A stretch of DNA of 64,000 nucleotides from contig NC_067206.1 of NCBI RefSeq assembly GCF_026262505.1, positions 18,249,319 through 18,313,318 of the forward strand, given 5' to 3'. The DNA is from Trichomonas vaginalis G3 (Eukaryota > Parabasalia > Trichomonadida > Trichomonadidae). The notes beneath the pieces are model-generated. The model searched no databases and was not told the DNA's origin. It saw only the letters and a list, made by a program, of their open reading frames with translations. The position numbers and the translations under genes were made by a program. Below, one piece after another: positions 38,267 to 49,319 of this stretch. How positions within the stretch are numbered: position 1 is the first letter of the stretch; each line of letters starts with the position of its first letter.

Positions 38267-39289
38267 AGAAAAGTGACACTTTACATGGCAAAAAATAGAA
38301 CCTTACTTTTGAGATACTTGAGATTGAAACTGAATCTTATGAGGCGGTGATCTTGAATCACTACCTCATAAGGTTCAGTTTCATATAAAATTTGTTGCAA
38401 TTTGTTATTCTTTTGCAATTATTTCTTATAAGATTTTACATCTTTTAGCAGGGAATGTTTGTTATCATGTATATATTATAAATATCTACACGATAACGAA
38501 CATTCCTCGCTAAATTGCTGAGAAACTTTGAGGAAATGTCGAACAATTTCCTCAAAGTTTCTCAGATTTATATAGATAACTAGAGTCCCCTAGGCACTGA
38601 TTCTGGTTCAGTACCTAGGAGGCTCTAGTTCTCTAACGAACTGATAAAATGTTTTTAAATTTTTGGATATTGCTACCTGTGAAGCACTGACTTCAAGTCA
38701 GTACCTCACAGGTAGCAATTACATTGAAAGATGGGAGAAACTTTGTCCGAATGTTAAACTATTCGGACAAAGTTTCTCCCATTTGTAGTGGAGATGGAAT
38801 GCTTTGAGGTATATTATATTAATGTATACCCCAAAGCCTTCCATCTCCACTTGAAAGTTCCAAAACTTTGGGTTAATAGTTTGCAATTAACCCAAAGTTT
38901 TGGAACTTTCTAGAAGGAATTGCAGGGTAAGAGGTACATATTCATACTATGTACCTCTTACCCTCCAATTCCTTCCTTAACATAAACAAATTTGGAGTTA
39001 ATTGTTTGCAATTAACTCCGGGTTTGTTGACCTCCAAATGAAAATGAAAGGGTAAGAGGCATATAGGGTCACTATATACCTCTTACCCTTTCATTTTCAT
39101 TAATTATGGGAGAAACTTTGGCCGAATGTTAAATTATTCGACCAAAGTTTCTCCTATTTTTTGAAGGGATTGGAGGCTATGAGATACTGATGCAATGTCA
39201 GTACCTCATGGCCTCCAATTCCATCCTGAAACTGATCAAAGTGGACCTTACATGCATTTGAAATTTGCCATGTAAAGTCCACTTTTTGA
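38267..39289. repeat. Hairpin array B, possibly a MITE made of hairpins
   Basis: Inverted ends: AAAAGTGACACTTTACATGG at the left against CCATGTAAAGTCCACTTTTT at the right. Between them at least twelve hairpins follow in series, near 38,329, 38,452, 38,517, 38,576, 38,668, 38,730, 38,790, 38,853, 38,914, 38,978, 39,037, 39,105 and 39,163. From 38,668 on they alternate strictly alpha (GTACCTC or close) and beta (AAACTTTG). No coding frame. No clear target duplication was found. Confidence 0.75.
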
Positions 39290-40448
39290 GAGAGAGGATT
39301 TGACTGCGTCAAATCCTCTTTTTCGTTTACGAGAGTACCTCGTATAAGGAATGAATTTTCTATTTGGTAATGTTGATCCTAGTATTCCGAGAATCCATGC
39401 AACAACACTGATTTTGTGTGCTCGATAAGGATTGAGTCCCTAATGGCTGGGTACTTCAAAAAACATGAAGCAATTGGTTAATAAAACTTAGTGAATAAAT
39501 TTCTATTTTTTTCAATTTTTTTAATTATTTGAAGATACCATTATCTATCAAAAGTAATTAATATTGATTCTCCATATGAATTAATGATGGTATTATGAAG
39601 TTCTGCGAGTTTTTGGAAATTTTTAATTTGTTGAGCTGATGAAACTCCTTTTATATTATTATAGCGTTTATCAAATGTGCTTCTGACGATTTTACTTCCA
39701 ATTTTGCTTTCAATAAGTTAGTGAGCCCCTTTTTTAGTTTTTTTGCTCTATATACTTTGAATAAAATTTAATTAATGAATTTAAAATAATTGTTCGAATA
39801 GTAAATTCTCTTTGGCAATTATTTGAGTTCTATTTTGTGACATGTAGTTTAAATTTTGATTTATTAATATATTTGATATAAAATTTTGCTCAACAATTGC
39901 AAGTAATTATATTATCGTTTTAATTTTATTTATAATTGTGTGTTTTTGATAAAATCTCTTAGAGCTTGAAACTTTCTTCATCAATTGGTATCTTTTCAAT
40001 ATCTTTTAATTGAGATGTCGAATAATTTAAACTTTGTCCTTCATTATGATTTTGCAGAGGTTCCATCTCTTCTATTATTTTCTCAACTGCCAGTAATGAT
40101 GAAAAAGGTTGAGCAGATGAACTGTATAAATGAAGTATCTCCATAATTTGTGGAATCATTGGATGTCAAGTTTGATTGTTACTTTTAATAAATGTTGTCT
40201 CTGATGAGTAATACTCATATTAAGAAGAATATGAATCTGAATTTGATGTCGATGGGATTATTGACCATAGGAGTTCAAATGGAATAATTAGAACTTTTTC
40301 TCAATCTGACAAAAAAGTTTTTCTTGTTATTGTTAATGATTTATGTTTTGAAAATTATTACGGCACTGAAAAAGATGTTACTCAAATTGCATCTCGAAGT
40401 AATGAAGAAAGAAAAACAGTTATGCAATAAATATATTCCGTACAGATA
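39290..40448. other. AT-rich stretch with weak coding remnants
   Basis: Short frames on both strands (for example 39,959-40,159 minus, reading SSAQPFSSLLAVEKIIEEME) have protein-like composition but no recognised family. At about 40,215-40,430 plus-strand coding-like sequence (VFLVIVNDLCFENYYG) leads into the next relic. Confidence 0.35.
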
Positions 40449-40860
40449 ATGAGCTTAACAAAAAGCCAGCAACACAATTTTGCTTTAGCGGAGGATGATA
40501 ATAATTTTGACATTAATGACAAGTTATTGCCAAGAACTGTGAAGGTTTTGCTTAAAGCTAATATATTTAAATTTAGAAGAAATCTGCTTTTAGAAAAGAA
40601 GAGAGAATATTTTTGTACAAAAATTATGCTAACAAGATGTTATCTACAATACAGAATCAGTCCATATGCTATGAGGTTATTTAAGCAAGCTAACATAGAT
40701 GTTGTTACATTTCCGCCTCATTCAACACATATAATTCAACCATATGATGTTTCAATCCTCAGATCATTTAAATCAAGCTAAATATCAGGCTTCAATTCTT
40801 TTTCTAAAGTTACATTAATCAGATAGCTGTGTTCAAGAATTGGCTTCTCAAAGAGCTTTA
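40449..40860 (+). pseudogene. DDE_1/pogo-Tc5-type transposase relic
   Basis: The last third reads MRLFKQANIDVVTFPPHSTH and then IIQPYDVSILRSFK, the well-known DDE_1 block (PPHSTHxLQPxDVxxFxxxK) near the third catalytic position. The first part of the frame does not look like this family, so the open frame is a chance fusion or holds frameshifts. A decayed DNA transposon. Confidence 0.65.
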
Positions 40861-41162
40861 CTAGTTGAAGTTCCATTGTAATGAAAATGATTTGATGTCA
40901 CTTTTGACACTTTGTAATTTGTAAAGATTTTTATAAAAACATAATAAATATGTAATATATAATATTAGGAAAGTCCATGAATAAATAAATTTGAAAGCAC
41001 AAAAGAGAGTGATGGACATAATAAAATTCAAAATTAAGCGTTGCATATCCATAATATTTTAATTATATATGTAGTTATTAAATAAGTTTATGAATATTTT
41101 AATTATATATTACTATTTATTAGGTTTATTTATATTTTTAATCAATTATAATTTCTTATACA

Positions 41163-41830
41163 ATGATGTATCTGCACAGAGAAGATAGTTTCAGGAAGCT
41201 AGGATGTGATGTTGGCCTCTCTCGTACAACTGTTAATGAAATAGTCAGAGATACAATCAAAAGATGTTATGCAGAATTATCCAAAAAATACATTAAAATG
41301 ATCTCACAAGATGACCTTGAATATTCAAGATTCAGATCAAATGATTTCCCATCATTATTGATGTAATAATTATTCCTGGACGTCCTCGTTACAATTCCAA
41401 GAAAATCTATTCTGGAAAACATAAACTTCACGGATGGAAATTCCAAGTTTTGGTGTCATCAACAGGAAATTCCATTTATATTTCGTTTAAATATTGTGGT
41501 CTTGTTCATTATTTCATTGACAATTCTCAAGCAGGAGAGAAATAGATTAAGGCATCTTAATATTAAACCTGTAGTACTTTGTGATTCAAGATATCAAGGA
41601 TTCAAAAATATTTCAAATTAGCATTGGTTCCTTATCGCAATTTTAGAAATCATCCTCTTATAGACAAACAAGATCACAATCGTATTCTGTCTTCAAGCAA
41701 AATTATTGTGGAAATTTGGTTCGGCAGATTACAATTAAAATGGCAAGTTTTATGCAAATTCAGACATTCCTGTAAAAAATTATGCACCCGTGAAGTGTGC
41801 GATTTCCTGCTATAGATAATTTCGACAGTT
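41163..41830 (+). pseudogene. DDE_4/Harbinger-like transposase relic
   Basis: Pieces in order: a helix-turn-helix-like LGCDVGLSRTTVNEIVRDTI, then YSGKHKLHGWKFQVLVSSTG, the block after the first catalytic Asp, then VLCDSRYQGF (second Asp), and NHPLIDKQDHNRILSSSK followed by VEIWFGRLQLKW (third acidic residue). This is the DDE_Tnp_4 order. Frames change at least three times and a stop follows LLM at about 41,364. Decayed. Confidence 0.65.
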
Positions 41831-42209
41831 TATAATTTTAAATTTTTTATGGAACTATTGCAAATTTCATGAGAAATTTAATGAAGAAAGAAAGAAAGAG
41901 ACTACAATCTAATCTTGTTATAAAATCATTATTGAGAATTTAATATTTGTGAATTTTCTCAATTTTATGCTCTTTTTAAATATTTCTCGACACTGAATAG
42001 ATTTCTTTGGCAAAATATTATATAATGATGTATAGTCAAACATAAAGCCAAAATGTAAAAGACCGATTTCTCTTAGAAACATAGATTTGTGAATTTTATC
42101 AATTTTTTCAGTTATCTATTAAAAAAATATTAGTTCTTCACAATGCGCTTTGATACCCCATGCGAGCTCAATAAGAGATTAACATGAATTAATGCTATGA
42201 AAGCAATCA
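41831..42209. other. AT-rich spacer
   Basis: No gene, hairpin or repeat was seen. Confidence 0.5.
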
Positions 42210-42480
42210 TTGCAAATGAGTTCTTTGCTGGATGTTCATATAAACTCAAAAAAATACAATTTTAGATGGAAAAAAATTCAAGCGCAAAGTCGAAAAGGGT
42301 CATGCATATTTCATATTTTTAAAGATAATGAAGAGTATATATTGATCGAATTTAATAGATATCATTCACATGAAAAAATAACTTCATATTTGCAAAAATA
42401 CCATACTTTATCTTCTTGTTATCGTCAAATTCTAATTAATTATATTAAACAGGGGTTAAACAAAAATTGTCTCGAGTATA
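42210..42480 (+). pseudogene. Possible MULE N-terminal (zinc-finger) fragment
   Basis: Reads KGSCIFHIFKDNEEYILIEF and then NRYHSHEK, a spacing like the Cys and His-x-His of the MULE-2 head (CPAHFNV and EEHDHSAP). No catalytic part follows. At 42,486 the sequence turns into GAAAACGTGATACTTC and AAAAAGTGACAGTTTAC, similar to 29,997-30,030. Confidence 0.35.
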
Positions 42481-42668
42481 TCAGAATTTCCGAAAACGTG
42501 ATACTTCAAAAAGTGACAGTTTACAAAGGGGGAGTCACGGTGTTTATGAGTTTAAATTATTATCTATTATAATTTTATTTACTATATTAAATATGATTTA
42601 TTTATTTATTTATTATTTTTTGTTTATATATAAATTTTTAAGGATTAAAAAATAACATAATTTAATAA

Positions 42669-43220
42669 TTAAAATGTTTGATCAACTAATTCATTTTCTA
42701 ATTTGAGATTTTCAAAAAATTCATCATAATTTTCTACAACATAATTAGGATAGTTATTACAAAATGAATCAATTTGTTTCTTCAAATTCTCCATTAACTC
42801 TTCCGAAATTCCAAATGATTGGAGTATTTGGAAAGAATTCTTTCGTTTTTCATCAATAATGGAAAGATATTTTTTAACATTTTGAAGTAAATATATTAAT
42901 GGAGAATAATTCAATTTATTATTTTGAATAAAGTTTAAAATCTGAAATAATATAGACTGCGTTTCGCATTTAATAAATTCGATTTCATTAGAAAGTCTTG
43001 GTATTTTAATTCTAATTATAGGGACGACTCCTTTCTGCAGAAAGTCATTTTTAATCCTAAAAAAGTAATTTGGAGCGACTTGTTCAATTAGATTCTTTGC
43101 AAAAACAACAATACGTTGATTTCTAACAAGACCGAAATCATGATATTTTAATTTTTTAAAAAGAAATTCTGAAATCTTGTTGACAACTGTGAGTTCCTCC
43201 GGACGTTCACCAATAATCCA
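42669..43220 (-). pseudogene. Unrecognised gene fragment
   Basis: The minus strand reads coding-like from about 43,220 (ERPEELTVVNKISEFLFKKL) to the stop at 42,669 (FFENLKLENELVDQTF), through YSPLIYLLQNVKKYLS. It might be the N-terminal region of one of the large trichomonad leucine-rich or ankyrin families, but no hallmark is visible. No proper start was found. Confidence 0.35.
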
Positions 43221-43229
43221 CTGTTCTTT

Positions 43230-43415
43230 ATGTCAATCCCATTGACGGGAAAAATATTGTCTAAATTATTCATATGTTCAGATACAATGCTTGTGGATAT
43301 TGGGAATGTTCAGTCCTTCTTGTTCCTGGAGAAAGACTCATCTTTTCCTCCAATTCGAAAACAAATTACACCTTATGGTTTAACTTCGTTGCCTACAACT
43401 CAGAAGACCCAGAAC
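43230..43415 (+). other. Reading frame interrupted by insertion copy 2
   Basis: An open frame (MSIPLTGKILSKLFICSDTM) runs to the left target duplication. Beyond the insertion, at 46,811, the same phase (TQN) continues to a stop at about 46,921. Coding status is uncertain because the continuation includes the GAA hairpin at 46,868. Confidence 0.3.
43407..43415. other. 9-bp target duplication, left of insertion copy 2
   Basis: ACCCAGAAC before TATAGATCC; the same 9 bp follow the element at 46,811-46,819. Confidence 0.8.
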
Positions 43416-46400
43416 TATAGATCCAAGGTGATGTGATTTTTGCATCCCTGGGATGGACGATACACCCAAAGTGTCACCTTTTTGGGATAACATGAATTTT
43501 AAATATCATGAGAGTTCTGCAAACCATATGCACAATATCTATTCAGCCTGACTTCTTGTATATATGAGTTAGACTTCTTAAATATTGTGCTTGGGGCGAT
43601 ATAAGCATTTCCGAGATTACCATCGTGCTCTATAGTATGCTACTTCTCCCTGGTTCTAGCTCAGTTCCAAGGATATTGGCGTTCAAGGATTTGGCAAGGT
43701 CCTTCCGAAGTCTCTCATTCGATGAGAGATTTCGGAAGAATCTTGCCTTAAAGTACTCCAACTCTTGTTCTTTTGTTCCTAAATAGTGAGAAAAGTTATT
43801 TGACTACTTAAGGTAGAGATTATCCGAGGTCCCTCATTTGATGAGAGGCCTCGGATAATCTCTGCCTTAAAATTGTACACTTGTAGTCCATGAGAGTGTA
43901 AGTATACATTGATAGGACAGCTTTCTTCTGAAGTCTTAGATTTGATGAGAACCTCAGAAGAAAACTGTCCTATTTTATAGTAAAAGGAGTTTCAGGAGCT
44001 CCAAAGCTCCCTTTCGTAAGGATTAGAAGCTTTGGAGCTCCTGGTTCGTAGATGTGTTTCGCATCTTTCATCAGCAAAGGACATTTACCATCTGGGACTC
44101 TGTTGATGGAGACTCAGGAGCTCCAAAGCTCCCTTTCGTAAGGATTAGAAGCTTTGGAGCTCCTGGTTCGTAGATGTGTTTCGCATCTTTCATCAGCAAA
44201 GGACATTTACCATCTGGGACTCTGTTGATGGAGACTCAGGAGCTCCAAAGCTCCCTTTCGTAAGGATTAGAAGCTTTGGAGCTCCTGGTTCGTAGATGTG
44301 TTTCGCATCTTTCATCAGCAAAGGACATTTACCATCTGGGACTCTGTTGATGGAGACTCAGGAGCTCCAAAGCTCCCTTTCGTAAGGATTAGAAGCTTTG
44401 GAGCTCCTGGTTCGTAGATGTGTTTCGCATCTTTCATCAGCAAAGGACATTTACCATCTGGGACTCTGTTGATGGAGACTCAGGAGCTCCAAAGCTCCCT
44501 TTCGTAAGGATTAGAAGCTTTGGAGCTCCTGGTTCGTAGATGTGTTTCGCATCTTTCATCAGCAAAGGACATTTACCATCTGGGACTCTGTTGATGGAGA
44601 CTCAGGAGCTCCAAAGCTCCCTTTCGTAAGGATTAGAAGCTTTGGAGCTCCTGGTTCGTAGATGTGTTTCGCATCTTTCATCAGCAAAGGACATTTACCA
44701 TCTGGGACTCTGTTGATGGAGACTCAGGAGCTCCAAAGCTCCCTTTCGTAAGGATTAAAAGCTTTGGAGCTCCTGGTTCGTAGATGTGTTTCGCATCTTT
44801 CATCAGCAAAGGACATTTACCATCTGGGACTCTGTTGATGGAGACTCAGGAGCTCCAAAGCTCCCTTTCGTAAGGATTAAAAGCTTTGGAGCTCCTGGTT
44901 CGTAGATGTGTTTCGCATCTTTCATCAGCAAAGGACATTTACCATCTGGGACTCTGTTGATGGAGACTCAGGAGCTCCAAAGCTCCCTTTCGTAAGGATT
45001 AGAAGCTTTGGAGCTCCTGGTTCGTAGATGTGTTTCGCATCTTTCATCAGCAAAGGACATTTACCATCTGGGACTCTGTTGATGGAGACTCAGGAGCTCC
45101 AAAGCTCCCTTTCGTAAGGATTAGAAGCTTTGGAGCTCCTGGTTCGTAGATGTGTTTCGCATCTTTCATCAGCAAAGGACATTTACCATCTGGGACTCTG
45201 TTGATGGAGACTCAGGAGCTCCAAAGCTCCCTTTCGTAAGGATTAGAAGCTTTGGAGCTCCTGGTTCGTAGATGTGTTTCGCATCTTTCATCAGCAAAGG
45301 ACATTTACCATCTGGGACTCTGTTGATGGAGACTCAGGAGCTCCAAAGCTCCCTTTCGTAAGGATTAGAAGCTTTGGAGCTCCTGGTTCGTAGATGTGTT
45401 TCGCATCTTTCATCAGCAAAGGACATTTACCATCTGGGACTCTGTTGATGGAGACTCAGGAGCTCCAAAGCTCCCTTTCGTAAGGATTAGAAGCTTTGGA
45501 GCTCCTGGTTCGTAGATGTGTTTCGCATCTTTCATCAGCAAAGGACATTTACCATCTGGGACTCTGTTGATGGAGACTCAGGAGCTCCAAAGCTCCCTTT
45601 CGTAAGGATTAGAAGCTTTGGAGCTCCTGGTTCGTAGATGTGTTTCGCATCTTTCATCAGCAAAGGACATTTACCATCTGGGACTCTGTTGATGGAGACT
45701 CAGGAGCTCCAAAGCTCCCTTTCGTAAGGATTAGAAGCTTTGGAGCTCCTGGTTCGTAGATGTGTTTCGCATCTTTCATCAGCAAAGGACATTTACCATC
45801 TGGGATTCTGTTGATGGAGACTCAGGAGCTCCAAAGCTCCCTTTCGTAAGGATTAGAAGCTTTGGAGCTCCTGGTTCGTAGATGTGTTTCGCATCTTTCA
45901 TCAGCAAAGGACATTTACCATCTGGATTCTGTTGATGAGACTCAGGAGCTCCAAGCTCCCTTCGTAAGGATTAGAAGCTTTGGAGCTCCTGGTCGTAGAC
46001 TGTCGCATCAGAGGCCCAAATGGTAATAGCCTCTGCTGATGAGCTTCAGGAGCTAAGGCTACTCTCGTAACGATTAGGAGCTTTGTAGCTCCTGAATAGG
46101 TAGATTGCTCTGATCCTAATCAGTAGATGCCATGCCTCATGATGAACTCTACTGACAAGAGATCAAGAGCTCCAAGGACTCCCTTTTTAGTTAGTGGCGT
46201 TCTCACCATTTAGTAGGATTGCTGATCCTACTAATGAAGTGATCACTTAGTATACGTTTTGAATAAATTGAATTTTTTTTAGAATTTAGTATTTTTTATA
46301 GACATCACATGTATATTATAAATACATAAATATATTCTTTAATTCAAAAAATTCAATTCGGTTTTGGGATGGGTATCCCAGCCCCAAGTATTCAATTTTA

Positions 46401-46810
46401 TTCAATTTTTAAGAATTTTTGGTTGGGATGCCCAGACCAAAACAAGCTTTATATTTTGATGTGTAGATACGTATGTGTGCATCATTGTTGTGTTATATAT
46501 TATGTTTTAATGAAAAAAAATCTGATTCAAAAAAATTATCACTAATTAGTTGATAATATAAAGAAAAAATATATAAATTGTATGTTTTGAGAGTATTTAT
46601 CCACATTCACTCATATGAATTTCATTAAATAGTGTCTTTTTACTCCCAAATTTATTTTGAATTATTGAAATCAAAGAAAAAAAATCAGAAAAATTTCTCG
46701 AAATTTTTATTTTCAAAAAAAAATTGGATTTTATATTGAAAACTGACACTGGGAGGACGATAGGGCTGGGATTGGAGATACCCGCTCACTTGGGAAAAAT
46801 ACGGATCTAT
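43416..46810. mobile_element. Non-autonomous insertion, copy 2 (MULE-like, 3,395 bp)
   Basis: Starts TATAGATCC and ends GGATCTAT, with its own 9-bp target duplication that differs from that of copy 1. It is a near-identical inverted copy of 33,410-35,368. The extra 1.4 kb is about twelve more 122-bp units. No coding capacity. Three long hairpins lie at about 43,685-43,975. Confidence 0.85.
43985..46010. repeat. 122-bp tandem repeats in insertion copy 2 (about 16 units)
   Basis: GGTTCGTAG recurs every 122 bp from 44,043 to 45,873 (sixteen times) and a last, shorter unit ends near 45,995. Units are almost identical in the middle and differ by small changes toward 45,900. Each unit holds the AGGAGCTCCAAAGCT hairpin. 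Confidence 0.9.
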
Positions 46811-46867
46811 ACCCAGAACTCTAACCAAAAACTCAGAATAAACATTTCATTTATGACAAAAAACTTA

Positions 46868-46898
46868 GGGTCTAGAGCTGCGAAGCAGCGGAAGCCCC
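46868..46898. other. GAA-capped hairpin, third member
   Basis: GGGTCTAGA, stem GCTGC, loop GAA, stem GCAGC, then GGAAGCCCC. It keeps the AGA/GGA internal loop and the GGG/CCC outer part of the pair at 24,068-24,166 with a different but paired inner stem. Confidence 0.6.
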
Positions 46899-46921
46899 AC
46901 AAACCTGACCTACGTTGTTAA

Positions 46922-47370
46922 AGTCTGAGCTTGAGAGGAGGAAAGAGAGACCCTAAATCAAAAAAATTGAAAGGAGAAACGCAATACGATAGTAATAAAT
47001 TCAAATAAACTAATATGCTTTCAGATTTCACCAGGAGACTTGATTTTTTGATGTGGATAAATATAAGAAACCAAAAAAAAATGATTTTTATTACGCCTTA
47101 ACAAAATTTCCGGACTTTATCAAAATTGTCAACTGTAGTGTACGGAAATGGTTCCTGAAAAGTGACCGAAAAGTGACAGAAAATCTTATTTTTGGCGCGA
47201 AAATGAAAAATAAGGACAAAAATTGGCTCTACATTTATCAAAGATTCTCGAAAAATATTATAAATAAGTTCACAATTGAATTTTTAAAATTATTGGTTAA
47301 AATAAAGGTACACCTGCAAATTATAATGAAATAATGCCGAAAGTTAATAAGAAACATAAAAAATATGGAA
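46922..47370. other. AT-rich stretch with AAAAGTGAC repeats
   Basis: GAAAAGTGACCGAAAAGTGA and ATCTTATTTTTGGCGCGAAA near 47,157-47,205 match 32,369-32,415 in order. Short frames here are not convincing genes. Confidence 0.4.
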
Positions 47371-47830
47371 AAAATATGGTCTTGACATTAATCCAAAGTT
47401 TGCAGTTCCCTCTCTAGAATTCAACGCCAAACTGTTCTTGGTGTAGTATGAACTTTGTTACCATTTATTTCAACAATTGGCAGACTAATATGAGCTTTTG
47501 TATTATATCTATCGATAACTCTTTGAATGTTTCCCTATTCTTCTGCTCGTCCCTAGATTCCAGCCTAATGAGCCTCAATCTTATCATTTTGATATGGATG
47601 ATGAGGCTCTATGAAAATTGAATGAACATGAATCTTTATCCTCCATTGTCACTCCACATTGCACATGGAGTTCCATATCTTTGGACGCAAAAGAGGAGAA
47701 CATCGGTAGTCTCTTGAGCTCTCTTTGTGGAGAGATATTGCCAGTCTAGAACAAATCTGCTTGTGTCATCTATAATGGCGTATAAGTTTTAAATACGTAT
47801 CTGGTTGGCGGTGGATGTTTTGGCATTCTT
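47370..47830 (-). pseudogene. rve-type integrase-core relic of uncertain family
   Basis: The minus strand carries LYAIIDDTSRFVLDWQYLST and RYGTPCAMWSDNG, which are the blocks around the first and second acidic residues of an rve integrase core (IS481/IS3-like or retroid-like). It is not a copy of the Maverick integrase at 18,655. Broken, several breaks. Treated as a fossil. Confidence 0.5.
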
Positions 47831-49319
47831 GGGAAACAGAGACAAAATCCTAAAATGTGACGCAAAAAAAGTTTAAAAATACAAAAAAGTGCCATTTAAA
47901 TCAAAGTTCGACAGATGAAGGAGAAACAGAGAATCCACAACATTTCTCATGGAATGGGGATGCTATTCCTGTTTCCCCTTCAGTTGTAGAGCTTTGAGAA
48001 TAAATCTTAAGAAAAAGGAAGATTGGTGATGTTCATCAGATGATTACAAATTCGAGTAAAACTATCTCATACCGAAAATGAACTTTTCAATTGTGATTCA
48101 TTATTCTCTGAAATTATTCTCATTCTTTCAATTTTTTTTGGGATTTGGTCGACATAATAAATAAAATGATGAAAATTAATATTTCCTGCTTGAACAAGTT
48201 TGTTGATGTAATTTAGCTTTCATTTGGCAATATGGTTGAGATCATTTTTCGGTTGAGGAGTGTGATTTCGTATGTGGTGGTTATTTTTTCCATTAACAAA
48301 AAAAGTAGTCATATTTGAGATGAAAACAACCACTAAAATCAATATATAGGTCGTTCAGTAATTGCTTAGCATCTCAATCTACAATTAAGATATTTCTATT
48401 CTGATTTCATATTAATTATTTGTAATGACTGTAGCCTATTGTATTTTTAACATCAAGTCTCAAATATTAAATATGGGTGAGTTAGGAAGGTTTAAATTGC
48501 CATATTTTTTGAGCTGGAAATGACACTTTTTCATATCTAGTTTGTAAATAAAATTGTCCTTTATCTATTTAATAACATGCCAATGCAATATGGTGAAAAA
48601 TAAAATAGAACAGCTTACTCAACATAATATGTAATATATGAATTGTTATATTTAGAAGATATGTCAGAACAATTTGTTTAATACAACACGAAAATGGATT
48701 TTTTTAGTGCGGGAACGTTTTTTAAAAATGGAATGTTAAAATATTGGAAAAAACATAATCCAAGTATATTCTACCATATTAAAATACTTAATGTTTTACT
48801 ATAATATGGTAACTTATTTGATTCTTTTAATCTATATTTATGATGTTATATAAAAAATAATTTATAGTGAGTTTTTTTGTCAAAAATCATCGAAATAATT
48901 TGTATAAGTGGCAATTTCCAAATCATTAAGATTATACAGAATTTAATATGTAATTCATTAGTTCATTCTTCCTATTTTGTTGGGTACATATTTTGCCTCC
49001 TGAAAACTTTGTTAACAATGAAATAAAAAATCATAATGCTTATCATCTAAAAATTTTGAAACATAAAATTAGAATTTCTATCTTTGGGAAGTTTATTTAA
49101 TTATTTCTTCTCCAATAACAATTTTAAATAAGAATTATATAAATATTATTTAGCTACTATTAATAAAGTTTCTAAACATGGAATTAGAACAGAAATATCA
49201 TATTCAGGTATGGAGATGCTAAGCAATTACTGAACGAACTATATTTCAGCTTTTTAAAAAGACTTTCTGAAATATTATTTGTGAGAGGGACGGTTGACGG
49301 TTTATAACAAACTAGCCAT
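47831..49319. other. AT-rich stretch without genes
   Basis: No open frame of note. The phrases GGTCGTTCAGTAATTGCTTAGCAT near 48,350 and its inverse ATGCTAAGCAATTACTGAAC near 49,215 form an inverted pair about 870 bp apart, perhaps ends of an old element. Confidence 0.4.

Noticed and set aside
33410-46810. One giant 13.4-kb transposon with long terminal inverted repeats
   Set aside because: Each arm has its own 9-bp target duplication on both sides, so they are two independent insertions.
46724-46921. 65-residue plus-strand gene
   Set aside because: Its start is inside insertion copy 2, and its end is the flank with the GAA hairpin; it is a border artefact.
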